A DNA stretch of 64,000 bases, from NCBI RefSeq assembly GCF_905475465.1, contig NC_062238.1:10199368-10263367 (forward strand), written 5' to 3'. This stretch comes from Pieris napi. Its lineage: Eukaryota; Arthropoda; Insecta; Lepidoptera; Pieridae. How positions within the stretch are numbered: the stretch's first letter is position 1; each line of letters starts with the position of its first letter. The position numbers and the translations under genes were made by a program. The notes under the pieces were generated by a model. The model saw only the letters and a list, made by a program, of their open reading frames with translations, ran no database searches and was not told where the DNA came from. Shown here in pieces: positions 1 through 10,830 of this stretch.

Positions 1-85
1 CAGCCCTGCGATTCTGTAACTCACACAGCGGTTTTCGCAGCGGCGGTCGCGCTCAATTCAGTCGTGAAGCAGTCATTTTAAGATT
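1..85. mobile_element. half copy of the CCTTGCGATTCTG MITE at the window edge
   Basis: CTGCGATTCTGTAACTCACA and GCAGCGGCGGTCGCGCTCAA match the left half and core of the MITE at 4482-4586. The right arm is absent and replaced by the hairpin at 82-140. Confidence 0.55.
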
Positions 86-140
86 TGACATTCTGATAAG
101 AAGGGAGCTTGTAGTTTATTGTTTATCAGAATGTCAAATC
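82..140. repeat. 18-bp perfect inverted repeat
   Basis: GATTTGACATTCTGATAA (82-99) and its complement (123-140) are separated by 23 nt. It could be the remnant of a tiny foldback element. Confidence 0.7.
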
Positions 141-399
141 GTCTCATCAGATCTTTTGTCTTTATCATACAATATGGCTAGTGTTCTTCTATCTCTTAAT
201 AGTAAAGGGTTCTTCAAGAATATTTGCTTTTGCTGTTCTGCCAACTCCAGGAACTCGTGGACTGTCTGCGACTTGGGAACATAGGAGCTGACTCCGTGGT
301 GGTAATGGAGGTATCAGATTTTAGAGAGTAGTCCTATAAAAAAAATAGTAAATTAAATATTTGATTTTGAACTGTATTTAGTTACATTGTTAGTTATTT

Positions 400-1119
400 T
401 CATTTAACGTGTATTGAAAATAGAACCATTCACATTACGTTTGTTAAATGAGAAGTAATCTTACAACTTATTACGTATTCTTCAAATTGGCAGACATTTC
501 AAAGACTGCGCTTATGATACTTCTACGTACAAATCAAACGAATGATATACAATATACATGTAATGAAATGATATATCATTCATTTGAATTTGGTGCGTTT
601 TTACAAGTTGTCTGTAAAAGTTGGTAGGGGACGCGTCGGAGTAACGCGCGTTTGAATGGCGGATGACGTACAGATTAATTTAGTGCATTGTATTATAAAA
701 AGTTAGATTAAAGGATAAGTGAACATTAAATGTCGTTTCTTTGTATTTCAGGTGAGAATAATTGTTATAGTTAGACCATAAGTGCATTGTATTATAAAAT
801 GTGATGAATAAAATAAAAACTATGTATTTCAGAGAAACAGTTTTGTGATTCATTTAAAAAAAAATCTTAATAATATATCGTTTTGTAAGATATATTATTA
901 AGGATTTTTTCATTTAAAAAAAATTCTTAATAATATATTTTATATACATTTTCTATACAATTCACATTTAACTTGTTTTGATAATAGAAGCATACACATT
1001 ACGCTTAATAAATTAGAAATAATCTTACAAGTTAATTAAAAAACCTATTCGTCAAATTGGCAGACATTTCAAAGACTGCGCTTATGATACTTCTACGTAC
1101 AAATCAAACGAATGATATA
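400..1119. repeat. local direct duplication (about 150 bp, 570 bp apart)
   Basis: Positions 400-549 and 963-1119 are homologous. The last 68 bp (482-549 and 1052-1119) are identical, containing TTGGCAGACATTTCAAAGAC and ACTTCTACGTACAAATCAAA. The first part has diverged. A hairpin of AATAATATATC arms lies between them (about 866-904). Confidence 0.75.
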
Positions 1120-1462
1120 ATATTCAACAACATAGAAAAGTATTTCCTATATAATTAAATTGTAAATGCACAAGAAAACAGAATAAAAACTAAGGAACAA
1201 TGAACATTCTGTAGATTTATGAGAGCGAGAGAACTGTCGGCAGTTGGAATGGTTAGTAGTTATCTAATGCAAAGTAGTTGGATAAACCGCTCTACAAATA
1301 TATGTGTGCAGGTGACGAGGGCCACACACGGAGTTTGAATTTTAATGGTCTGTGCAAATGTACTCGTTTAGAAAATAAATGTGATCTTATCGTTTAGCTG
1401 GCTTGTTTTAAATATTAAGACTACAAGCCATATATAATGTGGTGTACTATTCAGTACATTTA

Positions 1463-2267
1463 GCGTCTGTTTCACAATGTACGGATAAGTTCTACATAAG
1501 TTTCAAATAGTTTGGAAAATCCAAAAGTGCACGCCTCATAGCGGTCATTCACATTTAAAAAAAAAAAAAAAAAAGAAAATGAATGATTGAAAAAAAACAA
1601 TAATATAATAAAAAAAATATAGTGGCGCCATAACTCTAAGGTGAGGAAAAAATATACTAATACACAGTCGTATTTTAGTTTTTTACAAATTATAATTAAA
1701 CGACAGTACTTAGAACGCTAATATTAACTAGGAATCAGCCCAGGTTATATCTTTATATAATAAGAAAAAAGTATTCTGGTACGATAAATTTTTCGACCAA
1801 TTTCTCTGCCACATACATGGATCCATAAACACAGACTGACGGACGTCCAAGAATGATTGATTTTAATGTTATTATTGACTATGTTAAACAAAATAATTGT
1901 TCATAAAAAATACCATATGTGCTTGATAGATTATTTAACTCGATTTTAGTGCACTCATATTATCCTGTAAGTGTTATATTAGTGAGAAAAAAGTCATTCA
2001 AGTTTCGAAAGACTGGGTTTTTTGACATATCGAGAGTAGAGCACTGCCTCCACTCCGCGAATGAGGCGTACAATTAGCTATTTATTACTTATTGGTAGGA
2101 TAAACACTATTATTGCGTTAAATGACTGTCAGATAGCGCTATTCGTCACATAAAGTCCATCATAAGTTATGAGTCCGGTGAATGTCAAATAGCACAATTT
2201 ATCTTACAAATAATTTATGTGTTGCATAGCTATTTGGTACTTTATCCATACATTGTGAAACAGCCCC
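1463..2267. mobile_element. Harbinger-type MITE interrupted by a second element
   Basis: The outer parts (1463-1508 and 2072-2267) align closely with the intact MITE at 18014-18248, including CAAAT-TAGCTATTTATTAC across the break. The break is filled by about 563 bp (1509-2071). AAT at both edges may be a small target duplication. Confidence 0.78.
1509..2071. mobile_element. unclassified repeat inserted in the MITE
   Basis: AT-rich sequence with a poly(A) stretch at about 1556-1575 and subterminal ACGCCTCAT...ATGAGGCGT inverted blocks (1531 and 2062 regions). Positions about 1603-2050 reappear inverted at 35033-35482, so this is a dispersed repeat. It has no recognised coding region. Confidence 0.55.
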
Positions 2268-3139
2268 TAACTTAGCAAGTTTAATAAATATAGTAGTACA
2301 TTGAGGATATGATTATTACAATTACAAATATTTACAAAAACCATGGCAAATTTAAATTTATGCTCATTTTTTTTAAATTTTAAGTCGTTGTTCTGGCGCA
2401 ATTTGCTTGACGCCCCTGTTGTCCACTGTTAATAGTTACATAGGTGTTAGTATAGAAATACCTCTTGTATAGAATATATTGCAATGTTTTTTACTCTTCA
2501 TTGTATAATGTGTAAGAATAATACTTACCTTTTAATAAATTAACGTCTATTTAATGGTCTATAGCAATAGTGATTCCATAGCCATTATTATTTACCATTC
2601 ATCTACTTAGTAATAATAATAATTAAAAATTGAAAACTAAAATAAATTTAAAAATTTGGTAAGTACTTATAATGGTATTTTATATGTTTTTCCTATAATT
2701 TTCCGTATTGAAACTGTAAAATCTTAGGTTCAAACACAACATTTAGCGGTTCTTGTGGTAAACGATTACCCTTTTATGAAATCATAAAACGCCCGCAGGA
2801 TATTTTAATATGTTGACCTCTTAGTGGTCTCAAGAGGAAGCTAAATAGATGCGGTTAAAGAGAAAAACATTAAAATAATATTGCCCGAACAAGTACTGTG
2901 GTAAGCAAAGGTACCATTAAGAACGTTTCCTTTGCAGTTTGAGATCGGGCAATTTGTGGCGAAGCTATTTAAAAGGTATAATGTAAGAAATTTTGTATTA
3001 GGTTTAGATAACAAGTCCTTATTGCCACGAGTAGTTGAAACTTACTAATACACGAAAGAGATGCTCTTTTGAGAGATGATCTTCCCAACGTGGGGCCCAT
3101 GCTCCACAGGGGAGGCAATTTGATTGTTAGGAGCGCTAT

Positions 3140-3182
3140 ATTATTTTTTAATAAATGTTCGAAACATTTATTAAAAAATAAT
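3140..3182. repeat. perfect hairpin, 20-bp stem and 3-nt loop
   Basis: ATTATTTTTTAATAAATGTT, CGA, then the exact complement. AT-rich palindrome of uncertain role. Confidence 0.8.
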
Positions 3183-3420
3183 AATTGCGAACGGAATTTA
3201 AATTTCAGTTTTTCATATGTTTTGATAATTTACTTATTGTGTTTCGTTCGTCCTATTAATTAATCCCTAAATTTGTTAAGTGAACAATTAAATATTTTAG
3301 TACTAAAAAATATTTGTGTTACATAGGGGGGCGTAAGAATTTTCGAAAGGCTACGGTGGGGCATGGCACAACAAAGGTTGGGCAACACTGATGTACTGTA
3401 TCTAATATTATCACCCTGAT

Positions 3421-3527
3421 GTCCGTCATTACACAACGAGCGTTTTTAAGGCAATTTCTGCCGCGCACCACCACTATATCACTTAGCATCAGATGATCCT
3501 GCCCGTTTGCCCACTATTCTCTATAAC
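3421..3527 (+). repeat. CR1-like LINE tail, internally deleted
   Basis: Starts GTCCGTCATTACACAACGAG, keeps GCCGCGCACCACCACTAT and then jumps to CACTTAGCATCAGATGATCC and TGCCCGTTTGCCCAC. Confidence 0.6.
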
Positions 3528-4129
3528 CAAAAAAAAGTATTAGGAATGCTCAGTTATAACAAGAATATCCATAGCGCAAAATCACCTGCATCATGAGCAT
3601 ACCTTCACGTACTTACCCTCACTTTAACACCTTCCTTACCATCACACAACACAGCCAAATTAGGTATTACTTAGTTGAATGTATTGAATAATTTTTTATT
3701 TGTTTGATTTTGTAAAGTTTTAAACCTTTTTGTACTCAAATGTATGGAATACATAGATATACAATCTCTGGCTATATTTTCAGCGTAACTGTTTGTTATT
3801 ATATATAATTTATGTTAGCTGTAAGATTACGAAATAAATAAATAACGTTTAAATAAAGTTATCCTCGTAATTATTCATATCGTTATGTTTGTTTGGATAA
3901 ACGCAGTAATCTGAGAAACCTGGTATGATTTCTTTTTAATACTCAGTTGGCTGGTCTATCCAAAAAGGCTGATCATATTACTGCAAGTGAAACGCGTCGG
4001 TCATTAATTAAAAATTTCCATAGGTAAAAAAGGTTATTGATAAAAAATACAACCTGTTTAATGCTACGAAGAAAAGAATAACAAGTAATATTTAAAATTA
4101 ATGTTTAAAGATTAGAAACGAAACTACGA

Positions 4130-4339
4130 TTGAATAAACTAAGCCAAATCACAGACGGTCAGGCACAGGGGACCACAGTTGTAACTATCTTCCTCACACA
4201 AACGAATTCCGTGGCTTGGATGTCAAGAGTGCCTGTGGGCTGGCACATAACTGTGATTGCATTTCCCGGCCTCAGAATGCAACTAGATATTATAATTCTC
4301 GCCACAATAACTGCAGAACTAATCCTTTGCAAAAGTTAG
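4130..4339. other. balanced-composition island with open frames on both strands
   Basis: This 210-bp stretch is closer to 45-50% GC in an AT-rich region. The plus strand is open for 69 codons. The minus strand is open across the same stretch with several Cys (VMCQPTG, FVCVRKI, VVPCA) and is preceded by an acceptor-like TTCTGCAG (4308). It could be an exon of an unseen gene or a transposon scrap. Confidence 0.2.
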
Positions 4340-4467
4340 CTTAATATGTACTACCTAACATAATTTAGATGTACATTTTGATATTAAACGTCTTCTGTTA
4401 TATAAAACTTGTTTATTAAAACCTAAACATATCAATCAAATTAAATAATATTTACAAATTTTTTTCC

Positions 4468-4625
4468 TTGACCCCAGAGCTGCCTTGCGATTCTGTAACT
4501 CACATTTCGCAGCGTCAGTTTTCACAGCGGTGGTCGCGCTCAAACTGCTGTGAGAGTTCTTAAAGTGAGTAACAGAATCGCAAGGCTGATGCTCTCCTCG
4601 CTCAACGAATAAGTATCGCAATAAC
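4468..4625 (+). pseudogene. LINE reverse-transcriptase C-terminal scrap split by a MITE
   Basis: Plus-strand GACCCCAGAGCT and, after the MITE, CGCTCAACGAATAAGTATCG correspond to the GDPRA...QRISIAIQ region of the minus-strand fragment at 9990-10200. Only a few dozen codons remain. Confidence 0.5.
4482..4586. mobile_element. 105-bp MITE inserted in a LINE remnant
   Basis: TIRs of 22 bp read GCCTTGCGATTCTGTAACTC at the left and the complement at the right (4565-4586). One mismatch is visible. The sequences outside (CCCCAGAGCT before; CGCTCAACGAATAAGTATCG after) belong to the same LINE reading frame as 9990-10200, so the MITE interrupts that fragment. Confidence 0.68.
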
Positions 4626-4734
4626 GACGCAAAACTTTTTAAATCTGTTTCAAATTTTGTTTAAAAAAAATACGTAATTGTAACAATTTACATGAGTTAA
4701 AGTCCAATCCAGTAATTAAATCTTCATCAGTCCT

Positions 4735-4846
4735 TTTCAGATTGTCAGAATTACTGAATATGCATAAACAATTTCATAAGAATCGGTCGAGCCTTTTCGG
4801 AGGAGTATAGGAACGAATATTGTCACAAAAATTTTTATATATTAGA
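4735..4846 (-). mobile_element. Helitron 5' terminal fragment
   Basis: The minus strand starts TCTAATATATAAAAATTT at 4846 and continues into the same GAATCGGTCGAGCC-containing block (plus-strand reading) as the full Helitron at 32514-32836. It lacks the 3' hairpin and CTAG. Confidence 0.6.
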
Positions 4847-5960
4847 TATACTTCGATTTGGCATGTGTTACATATGGGAGTCTTATGGCTGAGTTTCGAC
4901 TCTGAATTACTTACCGTTAGAGTTATTTGAAAGTATGTATGTATATATTCATTCCAATCTATAACGAAGTAGCACATACATATTGAAAATATTAATGATA
5001 ACCATAATTATCTTGATATAAAATCTTCAAGTACTTTCACAACCAGCTTTCTCTGAGTTTAATATCGTTAATGCAGGTGCAACTAGTCCATAGTGACATA
5101 TTAATAAATTACTTTATAATAACTAGATAAATTAAATACATAGGAAGCAGTTTAATTGAAAATTCATGAAACGTCCGGTAGAATGTGATTAAATTAAGCG
5201 TACTAAATTTTAAATCTCCGTACGATGGAGTACTGTTAGGAATAAGCTATGCCGCAAAAAACTAAATCAATATTTTGTCTGTTTAATTTTATCTTCGTCT
5301 CTTTCTGACAATTTGTATTTACGCTGTGATGAAAAGAGATAGATGAATACCTTAGTTACAGCAATTAGACTATATATTGTATGAATGAGGGTGTTATTTT
5401 TAGTTAATCAATAAAATATATTTCTGTCCTGTCCGCCTCTTGTGTATAGAGATAAGCCGCCGTGGTCGAGTAGTAGGTATGCAGAAATTACAGGTATATC
5501 ATATTTAAAACAAATAAAGTACACTAAGTAAGTTATACTTCAGGTTCGGAAATGCTGAAGGAAATGTGTAGTGTACACAATTTTTGAATTAAAAAAAAAT
5601 CTGATTTCTCTTAAAACTTTCAGGAAAATTAATTAAACCTTCGCACCTTCGTGAAACTTTTCCAATATTGACAGTTTAATTTGTACTTTAATGACAGTTA
5701 AACTACTCATAGAAAAGCTTCAATTATTGTCGTAAAAGGCAGTTGAAACGAGCCGTCAACTCGTTAATTTTTTACTACACCTTTAATAGTATAATCATTA
5801 GAACTGGTTTAGGGGCGGCTGACTTTGATTTTTTGTTTGACGTGTCTACTGTCTATGGAGTTGTTTTAAACTGTAATTGTAAAACGCATCGTTTCAATCA
5901 CTTCCGTAGAATTATATTAAAACATTGTGGCGCTACTTGGCATTTTCTCCCTTGTCTAAC
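4847..5960. other. AT-rich intergenic DNA
   Basis: Nothing recognised. The open frame at 5743-6057 runs into the LINE 3' repeat and probably belongs to an older part of that element. Confidence 0.45.
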
Positions 5961-6265
5961 ATTTCGCGAGAATGTAAGTGCGTGCTCCTATTTCACCATG
6001 CTTCCTGCTGATAGAGGACAAATCTTTGTTTTTAATTTATTTAATGTAATTACTTAAGATGACATGTGGAACATGGTGTAATGGTAACACAAATAACTTG
6101 GCGATTAAAAAGAGTGGAGGAGAGTTCATTGCCAGTTCTTCTCTACCCTCGCCCTTGATTTGAGAACTGGCAGTAAATATAAAATTAAAAGCATTTAATG
6201 TGTATTTCTTTTTTGACGTTCATAAGTACATTGTGTTACCTATATGAATAAATTATATTGATTTG
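5961..6265 (+). repeat. LINE 3'-end repeat
   Basis: GCGTGCTCCTATTTCACCAT, GAGTGGAGGAGAGTTCATTG and the end ACATTGTGTTACCTATATGA-ATAAAT match, inverted, 9095-9420. The family ends in an AATAAAT-type 3' terminus and is taken to be a LINE 3' UTR. Confidence 0.6.
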
Positions 6266-6879
6266 TGCCTGAAACCCGCCGTCGTTTTTACTCATGATTG
6301 TTTCTTTATGATAAAGAATTAATTGCCTTAAAAAATTATATGCGGAGGAGCAAAGCAAGCAATCGAACACACGACTTCAGGGTTGGTGCACTTCAATTGC
6401 TCAATAGAAATAAATTTCGCCTCATTGCTGTTCATTTATAAATGGAGTAATAACTTGTCTCCAATTTCCGAGCACTAAGATTCTATTACTACCTACGCTT
6501 TTACCATTTAGGATTTTATGGGCAGCTAAAGGATAATGGCGGCTTTAACATCGTAAATGTGTTTTATATATCGGAGTAGGTAAAATTTTTGTACCGTAAG
6601 TAGAAAACACCTGGTTTTATGAAGACCCGAACACGTGACAGACAATGTGTCTGCAGTTTTATGAATCATTTTTCAATGCAATTTTGGGTCTTATTTGTCT
6701 TACGAGCAAGTTATGTCAACATCATGGTCGAGCGCGAACCTCCAGCTGATCCAGTATAAAACAGCTGGATCACCTGTAATTTAGTCATTTCTAAGCGGAC
6801 AAATAACATTTACAGACAGAGTAATTCAAAGTAAGATCTATTGTTGATTAAAAACTTTTAGGTCGTTTACTTTGACGTT

Positions 6880-7118
6880 CGTCGTTCCACAACTTAGCAT
6901 TTTTTAAGACAATTTCTGCCGCGCACCACCACTATGAGGAACCAGCTGCGCACTGAAGTATTTCCGAACCAATTCGACTTAGGGTCCAAGAAAACGTACC
7001 AATTCTTAAAAGGCAGGCAACGCACTCGCGAGCCATCTGGCAATGAGAGTGTCCATGGGCGGCGGTATCTTTTAACATCAAGTGAGCCTCCTGCCCGTTT
7101 GCCCCCTGTTGTATATAA
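6880..7118 (+). pseudogene. CR1-like LINE tail, best-preserved copy
   Basis: A frame from about 6934 reads NQLRTEVFPNQFDLGSK, YQFLKGRQRTREPSGN and PPARLPPVVYK. The WN.LP.EVFP..FDLG.FK.R...FL pattern resembles the C-terminus of CR1/jockey-type reverse transcriptases, so this family, repeated at least 13 times here, is interpreted as a LINE ORF end plus 3' UTR finishing in TATAAAAAA. Confidence 0.6.
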
Positions 7119-7487
7119 AAAATCTGACCTATACGTTACAATAAATATGATAAATTTTTAATAATAAATTATTAATATTAAGACGGTAGATTTTTCAATA
7201 ACTGTCGCACTTGATTACAATAAAATCGGTGCAACTAAGAATTACCCGAAATAGTTGAGAATCCGAATTCATGTCAAATTCTGGTTATCCACAGTATGCC
7301 TGGGAAGCTGCATACTATTCGAAACTTTGAAATAGTTCTCTTAGCTTTGAATATTATGGTATTTAATCTGAAATATACAATGGTGCTAAATCCAATACTA
7401 GAGTATATTTGTATAGTATATCAGTCGAATTAATAAACGAATAATTAGCTATAAAAATGTTCCGTCACTTAAGATACGCTATTAGTA

Positions 7488-8774
7488 GGGGAGACCGGGT
7501 ACAAAAGTAACGGCGGGTCGAAAGTAACAAATGCTCTCTAGATTCATCCAATGGTCGAACACAGCTTCGCCGCCGTCAGGCGATAGCTGAAAGCGCCCCC
7601 CTCACTTGTAGTTAGTCGCCGCGTACTTAAAGCACTGTTAGGTTGTGTGAGAGGATACTACGTAGTTTTACAAACCAAAAGTAAGTTTTTCGATATTTTG
7701 TTATTTAATGTTTACATAGTCGTAAAAGGATTGTAGTAATCTGAATGTTTGCATATCTATTTTTGATTAGATTGATTGTACATTGTTTAAATTTGTTTTT
7801 GTTTAGCACGTTCCGTTTTTAGGTTATATTTCATGTTTCAACAAAAATGATGAAGGGTACAAAAGTAACATAGTCCTATGGGTACACAAGTAACAAGTTA
7901 CTTTTGTCCCCGTAATGATTTAATTACCTTTACCCCAACAGAATGCCGCGACAACGCATAAGAACAACTACACGACACATAAGTGTATAGAAAAGCGGCG
8001 GATAATTTTTTTTCTGAAAGGTGGCACGATAGTCTGGAAATGGCTGGTAATGAATGGTTGACGGTTTTTTAAAACGGCCCCCGAGCCTCTGTTTGAGATC
8101 TCAGAGTTTCAACGAACATAATGTGAGCAAATTTTTTGATAATCTTGCTGAGGTAATTGATAGGTACAAATTTGATCCAAAAGATATCTGGAATATGGAT
8201 GAGACAGGGGTCCACTGTCCAAACTTAGCACGATTGTTGCTTAAAAAGGAACTGAACAAGTAGGTGCAGTAACCTCAGCAGAACGTGGAAGATTAGTAAC
8301 TGTTGCTGCTGCGATTAATGCTCAAGGAGGACACATACCTCCTTTTTTTGTATTCCCATTGAAACAATTCCAAGACCACATGATACTTGAGGGACCTGTT
8401 GGTTGTGCCGGAGCTGGCAATGCCGGATGGATGCAGAATGCAGAACTTTTACTTTTTACATAAATATGTACTTGTTGATAATAAACAAGTATTACATATA
8501 ATATTGTATTAATTACCAACCTCTTCTTCTTGTTACTTTCGACCCACAACGTGTTACTTTCGACCCGCCTACGTGGTCGAAAGTAACAACTGACGTTTTT
8601 TTTTTAACTCTCTGTTATTCATATAAAACACACCATAGTAAAATAAATCGTACTGCTAGTGTAAAGAACATAAACTTAATTTATTTATGGTTATATTAAT
8701 TTAATGACAATATTAAAACCTAGCCACAAATCAAGTGTGAAGTACAAAGTGTTACTTTTGTACCCGGTCTCCCC
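7488..8774 (+). mobile_element. deleted pogo-family DNA transposon with TIRs and TA target duplication
   Basis: A perfect 24-bp terminal inverted repeat beginning GGGGAGACCGGGTACA at 7488 is mirrored at 8751-8774. TA dinucleotides flank both sides (7486-7487, 8775-8776), the expected pogo/Tc1-mariner target. Inside lies a broken DDE transposase (7943-8463). The 15-bp motif GGGTACAAAAGTAAC and variants such as GGGTCGAAAGTAAC recur at least nine times in both orientations (7497, 7515, 7855, 7880, 7897, 8532, 8553, 8575, 8751). The element is non-autonomous. Confidence 0.88.
7943..8463 (+). pseudogene. pogo-like DDE transposase relic
   Basis: The likely original start MPRQRIRTT is at 7943. After stops and a deletion, readable blocks appear in shifting frames: AGNEWLTVF, LKRPPSLCLRSQSFNEHNV, YKFDPKDIWNMDETGV with the first catalytic Asp (frame at 8054-8263), then in another frame VTSAERGRLVTVAAAINAQG, PPFFVFP and DHMI. 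This is the pogo/Tigger (DDE_1) domain order. The second and third catalytic acids are missing because the frame runs into an AT-rich deletion junction and a stop at 8461. It encodes no functional enzyme. Confidence 0.85.
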
Positions 8775-9094
8775 TAGCTACTTCAGTTTGTACGTAAATT
8801 TAAGTTGGATAAAGTTCAATTTAACATTTAAAATACGCACCGTAATTTTTACAGCACATAAAAGTAAAAATGCAAACATTCAGAACAGATTAAATAAATA
8901 TCGTACTATGTCTTATATTCGTCATAAATCTATTAACATATTTTATCCCAATACCGAGTGGCTTAAGCGTACTCTCAAACCTGAGGTCATGCAGTCGATT
9001 CACGGCTATAGGTTTTTCTGTGTTACGAAAAATTGCTCCCGCGATGAACCTAGAACTATAAACAATTTAAGTTCTATAGTTCGCTCAAAAAAAA

Positions 9095-9420
9095 ATTCAA
9101 AAATCATTTAATCTTATAGGTAACATTGTACACTTAATATCGTCAAAAAAAAATGTATATGAAATGCTTCTAACTTTACATTTAGTGTCAATTCTTAAAT
9201 CAAGGGCGTAGAACGGAAGAGAAGAACTGGCAATAAACTCTCCGCCACTCTTTTTAATAGCCATGTTTTTTTTTTCACAACGTTTGTAAGGAGCAACCAT
9301 TACACCATTGTTCCATATGACATCTTAAGTAATTAATAATAATAACATAAATTAAAAACAAAGACTTGTCCTCTATCAGCAGGAGGCATGGTGAAATAGG
9401 AGCACGCACTTACATTCTCG
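9095..9420 (-). repeat. LINE 3'-end repeat, inverted partner
   Basis: Plus strand AATCATTTAATCTTATAGGT (3' terminus) through GAAGAGAAGAACTGGCAATA to GGTGAAATAGGAGCACGCAC. It is the complement of 5961-6265, about 3.1 kb away. Confidence 0.6.
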
Positions 9421-9989
9421 TGGAAACATCACGCAAACACATAGTCGAAATAACTAACATCACCGCATACGAATTAAAGTACGACCAGTCACCTCAAGTA
9501 GCACCCGTTCACGAGTATGACGCATGGCCAGCCATCGGCCCCCTCGCCATATTTTAGGGAGAGACCCGACGCATGGACGCCTCTCACAATTTAAGTTCTG
9601 TTATATACATAGTTCTATCTACGCCTGAATACACTTACTACTGAATATACTTAAAGCAATTCTCATCTGACCAAGTAAACACCTGCATCGAGAATTGTTA
9701 AATCGGTTCGTGACTGGTTGCATTCGTTCAAGAGATAGCTGATTATGATAACGAGATACCTAATAACGGTTCCGCTACAGATTCCGTTTTGCAATACAGC
9801 GATATTAACTATCAAATGCTTGGACGTTGATAATTTGTTCACAAACTTGTTTTACAAAGTAATTTACTATCGCAATAAGTACGTTCATTTTGACCTATAT
9901 ATTATTTAGTATTAGTAATCATAACAATAAAATATACAGTATTTACAATTTACTTAACCTACATAGTAATAATTAAAATTAATAAAAGT

Positions 9990-10200
9990 TTAGTCCCTGT
10001 GGCAACCTTTAACGCCGGGAGCATGGCCTCGTTGTATTGCGATACTTATTCGTTGAGCGCGAAAAGCGCCAGCTCTGGGGTCACCGGTACTATCTACCAG
10101 GTACAAACTTAAATCTTTAATAAACGCCTGTGCACTTGAACCCCACGGCTCAAGAGTCTCTACTCCAAAGGGAACAAAATCGAAGTTGGAGGAGACTCTT
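9990..10200 (-). pseudogene. LINE reverse transcriptase C-terminal fragment
   Basis: Minus-strand reading from about 10197 gives NFDFVPFGVETLEPWGSSA, then LYLVDSTGDPRAGAF and QRISIAIQRGNA. The FVPFGVETLGPWG...RISIAIQRGNA pattern is the familiar C-terminal end of a widespread animal LINE polymerase. The remaining polymerase is missing. A related scrap is at 4468-4625. Confidence 0.65.
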
Positions 10201-10302
10201 ATATTTGAACCGTAGTAGCATATTCACAATTAGCGAACTGTAATTTTTTCGATCTACTTACTGGATTGAGTGGATCGATCGGAATAATCGGATTGGTTTA
10301 AT

Positions 10303-10447
10303 GTGGGACATGTGCATAGACCGAGACTGCGTTGGTGGGATGGTCAAGGAACTCGAAATAGGGGTTCCAAGTTGGACCCAAGAAGCATTTAAGAGATTAC
10401 GATGGCGAAACATACTTGAGGAGTCTAAGGCCCAGATGGTGTTGTAA
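10303..10447 (+). pseudogene. RTE-like LINE ORF 3'-end fragment
   Basis: Plus-strand reading gives RPRLRWWDG, then after a frameshift VPSWTQEAFKRLRWRNILEE. The G.RP..RW.D....VPSW...A.DR..WRN.LEEA pattern is the usual C-terminal tail of RTE-type endonuclease-RT proteins. It is frameshifted and truncated. Confidence 0.6.
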
Positions 10448-10689
10448 AACCATTTATGTTGATGATGGTGATTAGATCGACCGGCGAAAATTATATTCTT
10501 CTCCTAAGAAGAAATAAATCGCAGAAACATTGTGTTCGGGAATGAACTTCACAAATAAACAAGGAACTTTGGGTGAAAATAGGTACTGTATTAATGTAAC
10601 AGGCAGAGAACTTTTGGTTAAAGATTGAAACAAATAAAATTGTTATTTGACTACTACATAAAAAATGTATATTTTAGGTGGTAAAATTA

Positions 10690-10830
10690 TTTTATTTATT
10701 TATTAATACTTCGTTGCGATGACATAATAAAATTGACAAAATTAAATGAAAAGGAGGGCAACTGGCGGCCTTATCGCTTTCGAGCGATCTCTTCCAAGCA
10801 TCCACTGTTGAAAAAAAAAAGAAAATATAT
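10690..10830 (-). repeat. GGCGGCCTTATCGC repeat (LINE 3' end?)
   Basis: TTATTTATTTATTAATACTT then GGCGGCCTTATCGCTTTCGA and GCGATCTCTTCCAAGC. The same block recurs at 12560-12715 (minus), 33490-33600 (plus) and 61005-61075 (minus), each with a TTTATTTA or AATAAAT flank at the same side, as in a LINE 3' terminus. Confidence 0.5.

Larger units (their letters stand above)
2268..4467. other. AT-rich intergenic DNA
   Basis: Apart from the hairpin at 3140, the LINE tail at 3421 and the island at 4130, I see no gene or recognised repeat. A short frame at 3069-3263 is chance. Confidence 0.5.

Noticed and set aside
2879..2956. TIR element with ATTGCCCGA ends
   Set aside because: Only nine complementary bases and no second copy or duplication.
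8704..9111. 135-codon plus-strand frame as a gene
   Set aside because: It crosses the right TIR of the pogo element and ends in an antisense LINE tail; the middle has no clear homology.
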